A stretch of 25,617 bases of DNA. Source: Haplomitrium mnioides. Its lineage: Eukaryota > Marchantiophyta > Haplomitriopsida > Calobryales. Position numbers and translations under genes: made by a program. The first letter of the stretch is position 1. Every line of letters begins with the position of its first letter. Below are positions 1 through 8,629 of this stretch, one piece after another. The notes beneath the pieces are model-generated. The model did no database searches. It was not told the DNA's origin and saw only the letters and a program-made list of their open reading frames with translations. The DNA lies in assembly GCA_049999725.1 (NCBI GenBank), contig JBNGIS010001145.1:1-25617 (forward strand), read 5' to 3'.

Positions 1-12
1 TAAATTTATGTC

Positions 13-140
13 GATGTCCAAGCGTGCTTAGGCTTGGAAGTCCATGTGCGCTTAGACATCGAAGTCCAGGCGCTCTTCGACTTCGAAGTCCCTGCATGCA
101 AGGACATCGAAGTCCATGCACACATGGACTTTGAAATCAT
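13..140. repeat. 24-bp tandem array, palindromic core (array 1)
   Basis: Five consecutive 24-bp units start at 13, 37, 61, 85 and 109, each beginning GAAGTCC or GATGTCC, followed by a partial unit. The consensus core is close to a perfect palindrome, AAGTCCATG-CGTG-CATGGACTT, with the two 9-base arms complementary. Units differ at several positions, so the array is old. It lies just upstream of the first methyltransferase exon, probably inside an intron because an acceptor-like TTTTGTGGCAG ends at 152. Because 24 is a multiple of three, one frame stays open across the array; I do not read that as coding. Confidence 0.85.
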
Positions 141-152
141 CTTTTGTGGCAG

Positions 153-984
153 TAACTACTTCGGAGTTTTGGTCCTTTGTAATTATACATTCTTCACAGC
201 AATTTAACATCGTGGAGGATGCCCTTTCTGAAGTCTGCTGTGCAATTGATCATGGGATCTGGTGAGTCGTTCTTTCATTTTTTTTTTTTTTTTTTGGTTT
301 CTTTGTTTTCTATTTCTCATGTATTTTCGTTACGATATTTGAGATGGTTGTTTATCTTTTTGCAGGGACAAAAGCAATATACATCATTATGGTGGTTCCA
401 AAATTGCACATGCCCACGAGTACTGGACCATGGGCTATTAGACAAAGGAGGGAAAGAGGAGCATGCGCCATTTCAGCTTGCAAGCTTCTTCTGCAACCAG
501 ACTTCCTCGGCAACTAATGCGGAGTGTTTTTAGCTGCCCTACAATTTTTGCTAAGCTTAAACATCCAAGAGATGATGCTCTTGTGAATGTTTATCAGAAA
601 CTGCAAGCTTTGTATAACTTTTTTATTGACCATCTATCAACAGAGCAAGATTGGATCCTTGATCTTTGCTCTGGGTCTGGCACAGGCCTTGTCTGTGCTC
701 TTAAGCTGATGCAAAATTGCATCGCTGTGGAATATGATAGACGTCAGTCTATTTATATTCCTCAAAGGGTTTTGGAGATGGCTTCTTTGCCATCTGATGT
801 GATTGAGTCACAGATAGTTTTTGCATACCACAAGGAACATGTTCCTCCTGGTACTGCGAGTGCTTCTGGTGACTCTGTAGTTATATCGGGGACTGGAAAG
901 TCTTGACAGGATTCTCTAGCGGCTGCAGATGCTCAGCCTATAGATTTAGATGAGACAGTTCCTCTTGAAGAGGAGAGAGTCTGA
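153..984 (+). pseudogene. Beta-class SAM-dependent amino-methyltransferase, C-terminal exons, copy 1 (broken)
   Basis: Two exons (about 153-261 and 366-984) join in one frame across a GT-AG intron. The translation resembles the C-terminal half of beta-class DNA N4-cytosine/N6-adenine methyltransferases. There is a motif-X-like segment (KHP, then YQKLQALYNFFIDHL, about 562-639), then motif I, LDLCSGSGTG, at 658-687, the FxGxG-type SAM-binding loop. This is followed by NCIAVEYD, with the acidic residue expected to hold SAM. In this class the catalytic D/S-P-P-Y/W motif lies N-terminal of motif I, so it would be to the left of the window. The frame is broken by TAG at 439-441 and TGA at 904-906; beyond the second stop an acidic tail stays open to TGA 982-984. 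The exon 1 start at 153 is inferred from an acceptor-like site. The family call comes from motif pattern only. It is either a young pseudogene or a gene with a structure I have misread; the substrate (DNA or RNA, C or A) is unknown. Confidence 0.72.
262..365 (+). other. Intron of methyltransferase copy 1
   Basis: The donor is G|GTGAGT at 261-267 and the acceptor is TTTTTGCAG ending at 365, enclosing 104 nt with a T-run near 278-295. Splicing joins TG to G as a Trp codon and puts the upstream frame in register with the frame that carries the SAM-binding motif. That frame agreement is the main reason to accept the intron. The intron's presence argues against a processed (retrotransposed) copy. 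Confidence 0.75.
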
Positions 985-1185
985 GGACGTCTTTGTACAA
1001 TTTTCAACAATAAAAAAGTTTATTTTTTCCAAATCTTTTTTTGTAAAAGTTTCATCTTGTTGCTCTTTCAATCTACTACAAGTCTTTTCATTAAGATTCG
1101 GTTTATTACCTCTAAGAATAAGTTGACCCTTTTGATAGTCCAAGAATGGTTTGAACTCAATTTCTAATCTTAGAATAATTTGGAG
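985..1185. other. AT-rich 3' flank of methyltransferase copy 1
   Basis: The 200 bases after the last in-frame stop hold only T-rich, A-rich sequence with no ORF worth calling. A polyadenylation-like AATAAA occurs near 1009 (CAATAAAAAAG), which could belong to the gene's 3' UTR. Confidence 0.35.
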
Positions 1186-1575
1186 TCTTTGCACATTGTT
1201 TAGTGTCTTTGCGCATTAAGGCTTTGTAGTTCTTGTTCGGTTTCCTTTCGCGCTTAAGCTGTACGGTTGTTGTTCAGAGTCTCTGCACCCGTTGGTCAAA
1301 AGGTTCTTGTTCAATGTCTATGCTCGCATAGGTTGCAGGGTTCTTCTTTAGACGCTTGGCATGTTTTGGCTGTAGGATTCTAGTTGAAAGTCCATGCGTG
1401 CATGGCTTCGTTGTTCTTGTTTAGAGTTTAAGCATGCATAGGATTTAGGATTCTTCTTCGAAGTCTATGTGTGCATAGGCTTTATAGTTCTGGTTTGGAG
1501 TCTATGCTTGCATAGACTTTGTTGGCTACGATGCTCAAAGTCATGTTTAAAGTCCTTACCCGAATGGACATTTAC
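1186..1575. repeat. 37-bp tandem array sharing the array 1 core (array 2)
   Basis: About ten degenerate units are visible, with clean 37-bp steps at 1277, 1350, 1387, 1424 and 1461 and a 39-bp unit at 1498. Each unit has the form AGTCTATGCGTGCATAGGCTT (one base may vary at most positions) followed by a 13-base T-rich spacer such as TAGTTCTTGTTTG. The palindromic half, for example AGTCCATGCGTGCATGG at 1389-1405, is the same as in the 24-bp array at 13-140. The 37-bp unit therefore looks like the 24-bp unit plus a 13-bp spacer. No coding potential. Confidence 0.85.
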
Positions 1576-1675
1576 GTTTTCTTGTAGTTTTTTTCTACCG
1601 AAAGATATATTATTTATTTCTTTTTTGATGAATTTAATTTATTCACAATAGTGTCAAGTTTTTTCAAAATATTCG

Positions 1676-1775
1676 NNNNNNNNNNNNNNNNNNNNNNNNN
1701 NNNNNNNNNNNNNNNNNNNNNNNNNNNNNNNNNNNNNNNNNNNNNNNNNNNNNNNNNNNNNNNNNNNNNNNNNNN
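1676..1775. other. Assembly gap (100 N)
   Basis: Exactly 100 undetermined bases, a conventional placeholder for a gap of unknown size. It directly follows the 37-bp array region, which may have caused the assembly break. Confidence 0.98.
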
Positions 1776-2320
1776 TTTTGAAAAGAAGATTTTAATCTTA
1801 AATTTGATGTTTTTGAATCACAAATCTTTGAAAAAAAAATTTCGATTGCCAAGTGAAACAGGAACTCAGTAGCGGTTGTTCAAGGAATCGATTAGAGTGA
1901 GAGTGTCTGCATCCACCAAGGACTTTCAATCAAAGTTTATGCATGATTCCCTATATAGTCATAATATTTGATGCGTGACAAAGACCTCCAATTTAGTCTA
2001 TTGATTGGTTAACTCTATTAAAGTTATTACTCATTTAGAGTTTGTCTTTGAGTTCTAATACAATGTAGGTTGTGAGGAAACGACTACTTGGTACTTTCCA
2101 AAAGAGCTATTTGCAGTAGTTTCCTACGCTTATGTATCAAACATCCCAATAGCAAAAATAGCTATCCAACTAGCGAAGTGTTGTCATGTTCATATCTAGT
2201 CGGATTTGTTGAAAAATCTTGTTGGATTTCCCACTTTGCATAGTTTTAGTTATATGTGCATCGGGTCTAAACTTTTTCCACTTTGTAGTGGCTACATTTA
2301 ATGCATGGGGATAAGAGGGC
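1776..2320. repeat. AT-rich non-coding DNA with an inverted LTR-like fragment
   Basis: No gene is seen. The segment at about 1999-2063 (ATTGGTTAACTCTATTAAAG and onward to TTTGAGTTCTAATACAAT) resembles the reverse complement of about 2768-2850, with gaps. It could be the inverted tail of the LTR-like unit described at 2942-3166. The alignment is gapped and made by eye. Confidence 0.35.
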
Positions 2321-2420
2321 CTATCTGTAATAGTAAGAAGTTAAAATCTCATATGACCAGTTAGCACTTTCTATATGTAATAGTGAGTACTTACTTAAAA
2401 TCTCATGTGACTAATTAGCC
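2321..2420. repeat. Two tandem copies of a 50-bp unit
   Basis: The two copies are 2321-2367 and 2371-2420. Both run CTAT-TGTAATAGT-AG, then TTAAAATCTCAT-TGAC, then TTAGC, with a few substitutions and a short indel. They abut the LTR-like unit that begins at 2423. Confidence 0.75.
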
Positions 2421-2422
2421 TA

Positions 2423-2678
2423 GAATGAGAAGTTGGGAAATGAAGCTCTTGTATTTATACTTGAGAATAAGTTTTCATTCTACTTCTTTATCTTACAAGT
2501 TACTTTATTTTTCAACCATAAAATTGACCTCATAACACCTTACTAAAAGTAGCTTCAAAGTCAAATAACATTATACCACTTTACTAAAAATAATACTACT
2601 TTGGTAGTCACTACCATTTCTTTCACTCCTCTATATTTTCTTATAGATAGCACAACATCATGCTAGTACTATTACATA
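2423..2678 (-). repeat. LTR-like unit, copy A
   Basis: This stretch aligns base by base with 2942-3166 plus 8101-8126. Shared landmarks are GAATGAGAAGTTGGG, AATGAAGCTC, TTTATACTT, CATTCTACTT, TTTGGTAGTC, TACCATTT and CACAACAT. On the minus strand it carries a TATA-type box (GTATAAATAC) followed by a GAGCTTCATT stretch, the layout of an LTR promoter. I infer it is an LTR or part of one. No partner or target duplication for this copy was found. Confidence 0.6.
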
Positions 2679-2941
2679 TATGATAGTGGTAAAATATGCA
2701 AATGGCAAGTCACATACAACTTCAACAAATTCATTTTGGTTTACATGGCTAAATTGCATAATTCTGATTGTAAGAGAACTCAAAGATGAACTATAAGTAA
2801 ATAATAACTCAAAGATAACTCTAATAGATTTAGCCAACCAATTGTCAATGTAAGAAAAACAACAAAACTAACCAACTTCTAAGAAACACAATCCTACAAA
2901 GAGAATAGAGCGACAGCTCAAACCAATTGAGAGAAACTTCG
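2679..2941. other. AT-rich spacer between LTR-like copies
   Basis: Non-coding. On the minus strand it continues directly from the LTR-like copy B and may be its downstream (R-U5) part; it contains no ORF and no clear primer-binding site. Confidence 0.35.
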
Positions 2942-3166
2942 GAATGAGGAGTTGGGCAATGAAGCTCATCTATTTATACTTCAGAAGGAGAGGTCATTCT
3001 ACTTACTTTGTTTACAAGTTACTTCAAATTTAAGCCTTAAAAGTGCTTCTCTAAAAGTAACTTTAAAAATAGGTTACCTTGCACCACTTCACTAAAAGTA
3101 ATCCGATTTTGGTAGTCCTTACCATTTAATTAACTATTCTCTATTTTCTTATACATAACACAACAT
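2942..3166 (-). repeat. LTR-like unit, copy B, split by the copia insertion
   Basis: It is homologous to 2423-2658 and has the same minus-strand TATA-type box (GTATAAATAG near 2970-2980). It stops at AACAT (3162-3166), where the copia element begins. The alignment with copy A resumes on the far side of that element at 8101. Its strand matches the gypsy pol remnant at 8298-8629 and it lies downstream of it, so it may be the 3' LTR of that older element (inference). Confidence 0.6.
3162..3166. repeat. Target site duplication of copia element, left
   Basis: AACAT directly precedes the LTR and is repeated exactly at 8101-8105, directly after the other LTR. Confidence 0.9.
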
Positions 3167-3425
3167 TGTAAAGAAATCAAGGAGACAATTCCTTGGAGGC
3201 AAATATGAGAGATCGTATTCAACACAATGAATTTACACAAGGGAAGAGGTTTGCGGCATGGCGGCGCTCTCTCTTTGATCTCCCTTCTTCTCTCTCTACA
3301 TATGATGTGTTTATACTTAAACTTATTGTAAACTAACCTAACAAAACTAACCCTAAAGAGGGCCCAAAAAATAAGACTCTACCCATCATCCTAGTGGGCT
3401 ACATATCAAGCTTGGCATTTCAACA
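3167..3425 (-). repeat. Copia 3' LTR
   Basis: It runs TGTAAAGAAATC to GGCATTTCAACA on the plus strand and pairs with 7842-8100 at about 90% identity. On the element's strand a TATAAACA-like box lies near 3305-3320 where the other LTR has TATAAATA. It carries the CT-rich stretch CTCTCTCTTTGATCTCCC. Confidence 0.92.
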
Positions 3426-3438
3426 CTCCCCCTCAAGC
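3426..3438 (-). other. Polypurine tract of copia element
   Basis: On the minus strand GCTTGAGGGGGAG lies immediately before the 3' LTR. This is the usual plus-strand DNA primer position. Confidence 0.85.
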
Positions 3439-3439
3439 T

Positions 3440-4081
3440 CAAGTCAATGTCAAGCACTCCCATTATAGTTCGAAACTTATGTTGCTTCTCTACATCTATT
3501 GACTTTGCAAAAATATCAGCTACTTGCTCATCTGTATTCACATACACCAAATCAATCTCACCTTCAAGTACATTCTCTCGTATGTAATGGTAGTGAATCT
3601 CAATGTGTTTGGTCCTTGCATGAAACACCGGATTGTTTGCGAGTTGTATATTGCTTTTGTTGTCGCAATACAAAGTCACAGGCTCTTGTACATCATGTCC
3701 TAAATTGGACAACAGCTTGCATAGCCAAGCTATTTCATATGCAGCCATTGCTGCTCCTCTACACTCTGCTTCTGTGCTTGACAAAGAAATTGTAGGTTGC
3801 TTCTTACTACTCCAACTCACTGCAACACCTCCAATACTGAAAACATAACCACTTGTAGATCTCCTATCATATGTATTTCCAGCCCGATCTGTATCACTAT
3901 ATCCAAATAGTTTAACTTCAACTCCGTATGTATAAAATAAACCATAATTCAATGTGCCTTTTGAGTAGCGTAATGCTCTCCTTGCCACATCTAAATGTGG
4001 CTTTCTTGGCACCTCCATAAAGTGACTAAGTATTCCCACATCATGAGATATATCTGGTCTTGTCATGGTTGCATAAATCAA
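3440..4081 (-). pseudogene. Copia RNase H domain
   Basis: This is the C-terminal part of the copia polyprotein. It opens with MTRPDISHDVGILS, the link after the reverse transcriptase thumb, followed by GYSDTDRAG (first catalytic Asp region), STSGYVFSIGG, SSTEAE (catalytic Glu), a CDNKSNIQLANNP block (catalytic Asp) and HIEIHYHYIREN. The frame is open for 231 codons and runs through the purine tract into the LTR, where it ends. It is the best preserved domain of the element. It depends on a polyprotein that is broken upstream, so it is not expected to be made. Confidence 0.9.
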
Positions 4082-4139
4082 ACTTCCAACTATTTTCTAG
4101 TACATAGTTAGATCTTCCAATTCATCTCTCAAATCAGCT

Positions 4140-4960
4140 CTTAACTTTGCAATCTGTTCAAGTGGAGTAGAAATAGGCCTACATGTTGTCGTATCGTATT
4201 TCTATAACATGTCTTGAATATACTTCCATTGAAGTAACCAAATACCTTGTTGTATGCTTATTACTTCTATACCCAAGAAGTACATAAGGTCTACCAAGTC
4301 TTTCATATCAGATTCTGCTCCAAACCTCTTCTTGACATTTTCAATTTGCAACTCATCATCACCTGTAACAATCAGATCATCAACATATATCACTATGATG
4401 ACCAAACCTGTATTCGTTTTCTGCACATACATAGAGTAATCTGCCTTGCTGATGACAAATCCAATACTTTATAAAAACTTGTTTATTCTGTTTGTCCATG
4501 CTCTTGGTGCTTGCTTTAATCCGTATAAAGCTTTCTTCAACTTACACACATAATTTGGAAACTTATGGTGTACATATCCTTGTGGTTGCTCCATATACAC
4601 TTCTTCATACAACTTTCCATTCAAAAAGGCATTCTTTACATCCATATGATGTAAATCCCATCTCTTAGTAGCAGCCATAGCAATCACAGTTCTCACAGTC
4701 GTCATCTTCACAACAAGACTGAATGTTTCATCAAAATCTATCCCATATGTTTGAGAAAATCCTTTGGCTACTAGTCTAGCCTTACACCTTCTTATCAAAC
4801 CATCTACATATGCTTTACTTTTTAAACCCACTTACAGCCAATCGCTTTCTTTCCATCAAGTAGTGGTGTTAGCTTCCAAGTCTCATTCTCATCAAGTGCA
4901 TTCACTTCTTCATCCATAGCTAACTCCCATTCAGGTATGCCAATTGCATCCTCAAAACAA
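4140..4960 (-). pseudogene. Copia reverse transcriptase domain, interrupted
   Basis: Two open segments on one strand make up the domain. The first (4831-4469) has [19 protein letters not shown], the [12 protein letters not shown] block with the first catalytic Asp, and [14 protein letters not shown]. The second (4432-4202) has the catalytic YVDD at 4376-4387 and an FLGIEV block. Stops lie between the segments and around 4832, where a WVF/WVY-like position now reads TAA. Upstream to about 4960 a weak continuation (EWELAMDEEVNALDENETW) is readable past the stops. The catalytic residues survive although the frame does not. Confidence 0.92.
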
Positions 4961-4974
4961 GTGGGTTCTACATC

Positions 4975-5481
4975 CTATATAACTTTCACCATATATACAT
5001 AATGACGTGTAGAAAAACTATCATAACTCAACCTCCTTACTGGATACTTTATACGTGTAGATCTACATACCTCATCCTGCATCCTTTGCACACCAGGTGT
5101 TTGCAAAGTGGGTATATCAACCACTTCACCATCACTTAAGTGACTTGCATCCAATTGCTGATCCATCTTTTCCATTCCTTTTGTTGAACTTGTCTTACTT
5201 TCAGCACTTCCAATTGATACATTTGGTGAACCTGAACTCAATCTTCATGACCATGGATTAACACTCTTAGACAGAGTGTTTGAACTCCCTCTTGGTCCAC
5301 TCAACATTTGTGATTGTAATTCTTGATTTGCTGATTTTTCCCACACTTCTTCTATCTCCATATGAGTCTTCACAACTTTTTCTACACCATAACAGCTACT
5401 CAACTCATCAAATACAACATCTCTACTTACCCTGATTTTGCGTGTTACAGGGTTGTAACATTGGTATCCTTTTTGCTCCAA
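4975..5481 (-). pseudogene. Copia polyprotein linker between integrase and RT
   Basis: Two adjacent open segments (5481-5245 and 5241-4975) are separated by a single stop. The first begins with KGYQCYNPVTRKIRVSRDVV, the conserved end of the copia integrase region (a C-terminal GKQ/KGY-type block). The rest is Ser-rich and acidic, as is usual for this poorly conserved linker, and ends in the RRLSYDSFSTRHYVYMV stretch that precedes RT in many copia elements. Confidence 0.8.
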
Positions 5482-5499
5482 AGAATACCCAATGAAAAT

Positions 5500-6303
5500 A
5501 CACTTCTCAGCTTTAGGATCTAGCTTAGTCTTTAGCTAATCTAGTATGTGTACATACGCAATACATCCAAATATCTTCAAGTGAGATACATCACTTTTGA
5601 TACATGTAAATCTTTCTTTTGGAGTAATATCATGTATTCTTGCAATAGAAGTCATATTCATAATATATACAGTTGTATGTACAACCTTTACCCAATAGTA
5701 TTTTGGCATATTCTTCTTATTAATCAAGGCACGAGAAATTTCTGCTCTATGCCTACTCTTTCTCTCTGCTACTCCATTATGTTGTGGAGTATATTTGCAT
5801 GTGAATTGCCTCTTTACACCATGATCTATCATAAATTTGCTAAACTCTTGTGAAAAATACTCACCTCCACCATCTGATCGTAGACATTTAATCTGCAAAC
5901 CGGATTGTTTTTCCACCATCTTTTTAAAGCTCTTAAAGTGCTCAAACACTTCTTCTTTTGTCTTCATAAAATTAACCCATACCTTTCTTGTATGGTCATC
6001 CACAAAAGTAACAAAATATTTATTTTTTGACATTGATGTATGCTTAGTAGGTCCCCACACATCAGAGTGTACTACATCTAAAGGATTTTTACTCACATTT
6101 CTTTGATATGTGAATGGAAGCCTTGACTGCTTTCCAAACTGATATGCTTCACACACCTTCTGCATATCAACATTTTTGAACCTTGGCAAACCGGTAACTA
6201 CACCCATAGATTGCATTAATTTCAGCCTTTGTAGATTCACATGTCTCATTCTTTTGTGCCAGATATCTGCATCTCCAATAATTGTATTCTTTTGTGTATA
6301 CAT
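5500..6303 (-). pseudogene. Copia integrase
   Basis: The zinc-binding N-terminus has HKRMRHVNLQRL then VCEAYQFGKQ. The expected CxxC is CxxY, so the HHCC finger has lost its last Cys (a TGT-to-TAT type change). The catalytic core shows VHSDVWGP (first Asp), LRSDGGGEY (second Asp) and NGVAERKSRH (Glu), so the DDE triad is intact. The open stretch is 255 codons, ending in a stop at 5536-5538. The normal role is insertion of the element's DNA into the host genome. Confidence 0.9.
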
Positions 6304-6329
6304 GACATTGTCATTTACAATTGGCGTCT

Positions 6330-6700
6330 ATACATCCAATATAAACATCCTTCCAATCTTACTTCCTCTAGCAACCAATCTGTTTCTATTCTTCAAATTC
6401 TCCACAAAACAACCATCTTCATTAAAAACAACTTGTAATCCTTGTTCTGCTACTTGACCAACATATATATACCAGATTCTTTGTTATTGTTGGTACATAG
6501 AACACATCAGCCATATACTTTGACTTTCCATCATGTGTAGAAAGTGGAGCATTTCCCATCTACTCAATTGGATAAATTGTAACATCACCTATTTCCACAT
6601 ATCCTTGCTGCTTTGGATCATGCAACTCTTTTAACCAATTTTTATGATGCGTCATATGGTTTGACGCACCCGAGTCCACATACCATGCATCATTTTCACA
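6330..6700 (-). pseudogene. Copia aspartic protease region
   Basis: WYVDSGASNHM, with the catalytic D-S-G at 6668-6676 on the minus strand, is the hallmark of copia proteases. Downstream, DVFYVPTITKNLVYIGQ is the conserved pre-integrase block. At least one in-frame stop separates them (near the EIGDVTIYPIE stretch), so the segment appears only as short open pieces. Confidence 0.82.
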
Positions 6701-6799
6701 ACCTTGTGTATAAGTACTCATCATATGTTGCAAAACAAAGAGACACTCACCATCACTCTTTGATGACGATGCATAATTTCCTTGTTGTCTCTGATCATA

Positions 6800-7699
6800 T
6801 CCTCTGTTATTGTTGTTGGATCTACTATAGCAGTCATTTGCAAAATGACCTGCTTTTTCACACTCCCAACAAACTACATTATGATTGTTTTGCCTTCCAC
6901 CTCTTCTACAAAAGCTTCTTATTCCTCAAAATTTTCCACAGCCTCTACTACGAGCTGTATTCTCATAATTTTGTTGATTTTGGTTATGTTGCACAAAACC
7001 TCTACCTTCACCACGTCCTCTATGGGATCTCCCCTTGCCTCTACCATATCCCGAGTAGAAGCCTTGTGCTTGCTCATTAGAACCATTTTCTGAAGTAAGT
7101 CCTCCAATGTTTCTCTCCTCTATAATCATCAAGGAGACTAGCTCATCAAAATTAGGAAGATTTTCTGGAACATACACAGAAGCGGCAAACGGTTTCCACT
7201 TGTCATCATCCTTCAAACCATTCAATACTGCAAACACTAAATCATCATCCTCTGTAACGACTCCAATAGATCCCAATGCATCTAATGTCTCTTTAATCTT
7301 TAAGACATAATCATTCACAGACATGTTGCGTGCCTTTTTTATGTTATTCAACTCATTCTTCAATTGAATCTTTCTAGCTCTAGTATTTGTGTTGTAGAGC
7401 CTTTCTAACGTATCCCATACATCTTTTGCAGACTCCAAATCTTGTATATGTCCAACCATATTGTTTGACAAATTCTGCAAAATCAAAAACATTATCTTCT
7501 TATCGTTTTCGCTCCAAGCTTTCCATGCCTTCAATTCTTGATCTATTACATTCACTAAAGGAAGTCGCGGTTCCTTTTCTTCACCTGATACATACTCTCA
7601 TAGGCTCTTGCCTATCAAATATTTCCTCATCTGAAACTTCCACAGCTCGTAGTTATTCTTCTCCAACTTCTCAAAACCAAAGGTATTGGTATCACCCAT
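6800..7699 (-). pseudogene. Copia gag with CCHC zinc knuckle
   Basis: The likely start is the ATG at 7699, giving MGDTNTFGFEKLEKNNYELW, a normal copia gag start. An in-frame TGA (7600-7598) interrupts after 33 codons, at a position that is usually Trp. The frame then reopens for over 200 codons as an alpha-helical gag (UBN2-like: VWDTLERLYN, LNNIKKARNMSVNDYVLKI, LNGLKDDD), followed by a Gly/Arg-rich tail. A further stop at about 6926 precedes the zinc knuckle CWECEKAGHFANDC (CX2CX4HX4C, 6830-6871). Gag would package element RNA into virus-like particles. Confidence 0.9.
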
Positions 7700-7829
7700 T
7701 TACGCAACTTCTCGACACCTCCAAACTTCAAGACTTTGTGCTTCAACTCTGTGACCACCTTAAAAAAAAAAGGATATCAAACCAAATTGATCGTCTACTC
7801 CTTGCAATCTTATTCTCCTCATAAACCAT

Positions 7830-7841
7830 GCTCTGATACCA
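7830..7841 (-). other. Primer-binding site, initiator tRNA-Met type
   Basis: On the minus strand TGGTATCAGAGC immediately follows the 5' LTR. It matches the 3' end of plant initiator tRNA-Met, the standard primer for copia elements. Confidence 0.92.
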
Positions 7842-8100
7842 TGTAAAGAAATCAAGAAGACAATTCCTTGGAGGTAAATATGAGATATCATATTCAACTT
7901 AATGAATTTACAAAAGGGAAGAGGCTTGCGGCATGGCGGAGCTCTCTCTTTGATCTCCCTTCTTCTCTCTCTACATATGTTGTATTTATACTTAAACTTA
8001 CCGTAAATTAACTTAACAAAACTAGCCCTAAAGAGGGTCCAAAAAATGAGACTATACTCGTCATCCTAGCGGGTTACGTATCGAGTTTGGTATTTCAACA
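7842..8100 (-). repeat. Copia 5' LTR
   Basis: It pairs with 3167-3425 over its full 259 bp. On the element's strand a TATAAATA box lies near 7983-7992, the expected promoter. Confidence 0.92.
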
Positions 8101-8105
8101 AACAT
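8101..8105. repeat. Target site duplication of copia element, right
   Basis: AACAT, identical to 3162-3166. The sequence that follows (TGAGCTTGTACTAATACATA) lines up with copy A of the LTR-like unit just after its own AACAT, which confirms the pre-insertion site. Confidence 0.9.
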
Positions 8106-8297
8106 TGAGCTTGTACTAATACATAATCCTCACTTTGTAATCAATGATATCCTTGTTATTATTGACACTTTCAAATACTCAAATACCATCTCGAGCATTC
8201 TCAAGGTTAGAACATGGTTTCAAGTAGCATTATAAAATGAGTATCTTTTCTACAAAGCTTAATATTGAATTTGTGGATTTCATCTCTCTTTAATAAC

Positions 8298-8629
8298 TCA
8301 TTTTGCCAAAATGTGATCAACTTCATATTCTTCATAATTATCAATAACTAAAGAATCAAGAAAAAATTGAACATGGTTTGGAAAAGAAGATGGACTAGAA
8401 ACAAAGGACTTTAGTTTAGATACGTGGAATAAAGGATGAATCTTAAAATGGAGAGGAAGATCAAGTTGCAAGCAATGGGAGAAATAACTTTGTAAATAAA
8501 GAAAAGACCAATCCAAAGTAGAGATAACTTATGGACTTGATTATCTAAAGACAAGGGAAAAAAATGAGTTGAGAGCATAATTTGGTCATCTAAAACATAC
8601 GAGAAATCATAAACAATGTTTGTCAACAT
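8298..8629 (-). pseudogene. Chromoviral Ty3/gypsy integrase C-terminus and chromodomain remnant
   Basis: Two overlapping frames together read as the end of a chromoviral pol. The upstream frame (8629-8411) has LDDQIMLSTHF, then KLSLLWIGLFFIYKVI, matching the GD-V-L-ST / KL-WIGPF block. The downstream frame (8516-8298) has LPLHFKIHPLFHVSKLK, a strongly conserved block of plant chromoviruses, and ends EEYEVDHILAK, like the first strand of a chromodomain. The frameshift lies between about 8440 and 8480. Further right the homology fades within about 50 bases. This element is older than the copia element and is probably the source of the LTR-like units at 2423-3166. Confidence 0.8.

Larger units (their letters stand above)
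3167..8100 (-). mobile_element. Ty1/copia LTR retrotransposon, full-length, inactivated
   Basis: This 4934-bp element has 259-bp LTRs with TG...CA ends, a perfect AACAT target duplication, an initiator-Met primer site at 7830-7841 and a purine tract next to the 3' LTR. Domain order on the minus strand is gag, zinc knuckle, protease, integrase, reverse transcriptase, RNase H. Integrase before reverse transcriptase defines the copia superfamily. The reading frame is broken by many stops and it cannot make its own polyprotein. By hand count the LTRs differ at about 27 of 259 positions, mostly transitions, so the insertion is old but its structure is preserved. I do not assign it to a named copia lineage. 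Confidence 0.95.

Noticed and set aside
4-207. A 67-codon open frame with an 8-residue repeat across the 24-bp array
   Set aside because: It has no ATG and is open mainly because the unit length is a multiple of three. The methyltransferase exon uses a different frame, and an acceptor-like site after the array fits an intronic location better.
219-533. A 104-codon ORF starting at 219
   Set aside because: It reads through the intron (poly-Phe from the T-run) and is out of frame with the methyltransferase motifs.
439-906. Rescue of the two in-frame stops by U-to-C RNA editing
   Set aside because: Stop-removing U-to-C editing is known from organelles of hornworts and ferns. This gene has a spliceosomal-type intron and lies among nuclear retroelements.
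13-1575. CRISPR-like arrays
   Set aside because: The units are contiguous or separated by a constant degenerate spacer, not unique spacers, and the setting is a plant genome.
1984-3166. A full inverted-repeat (foldback) transposon between the 1999-2063 fragment and 2768-2850
   Set aside because: The similarity is short and gapped, and no terminal inverted repeats or target duplication were found.
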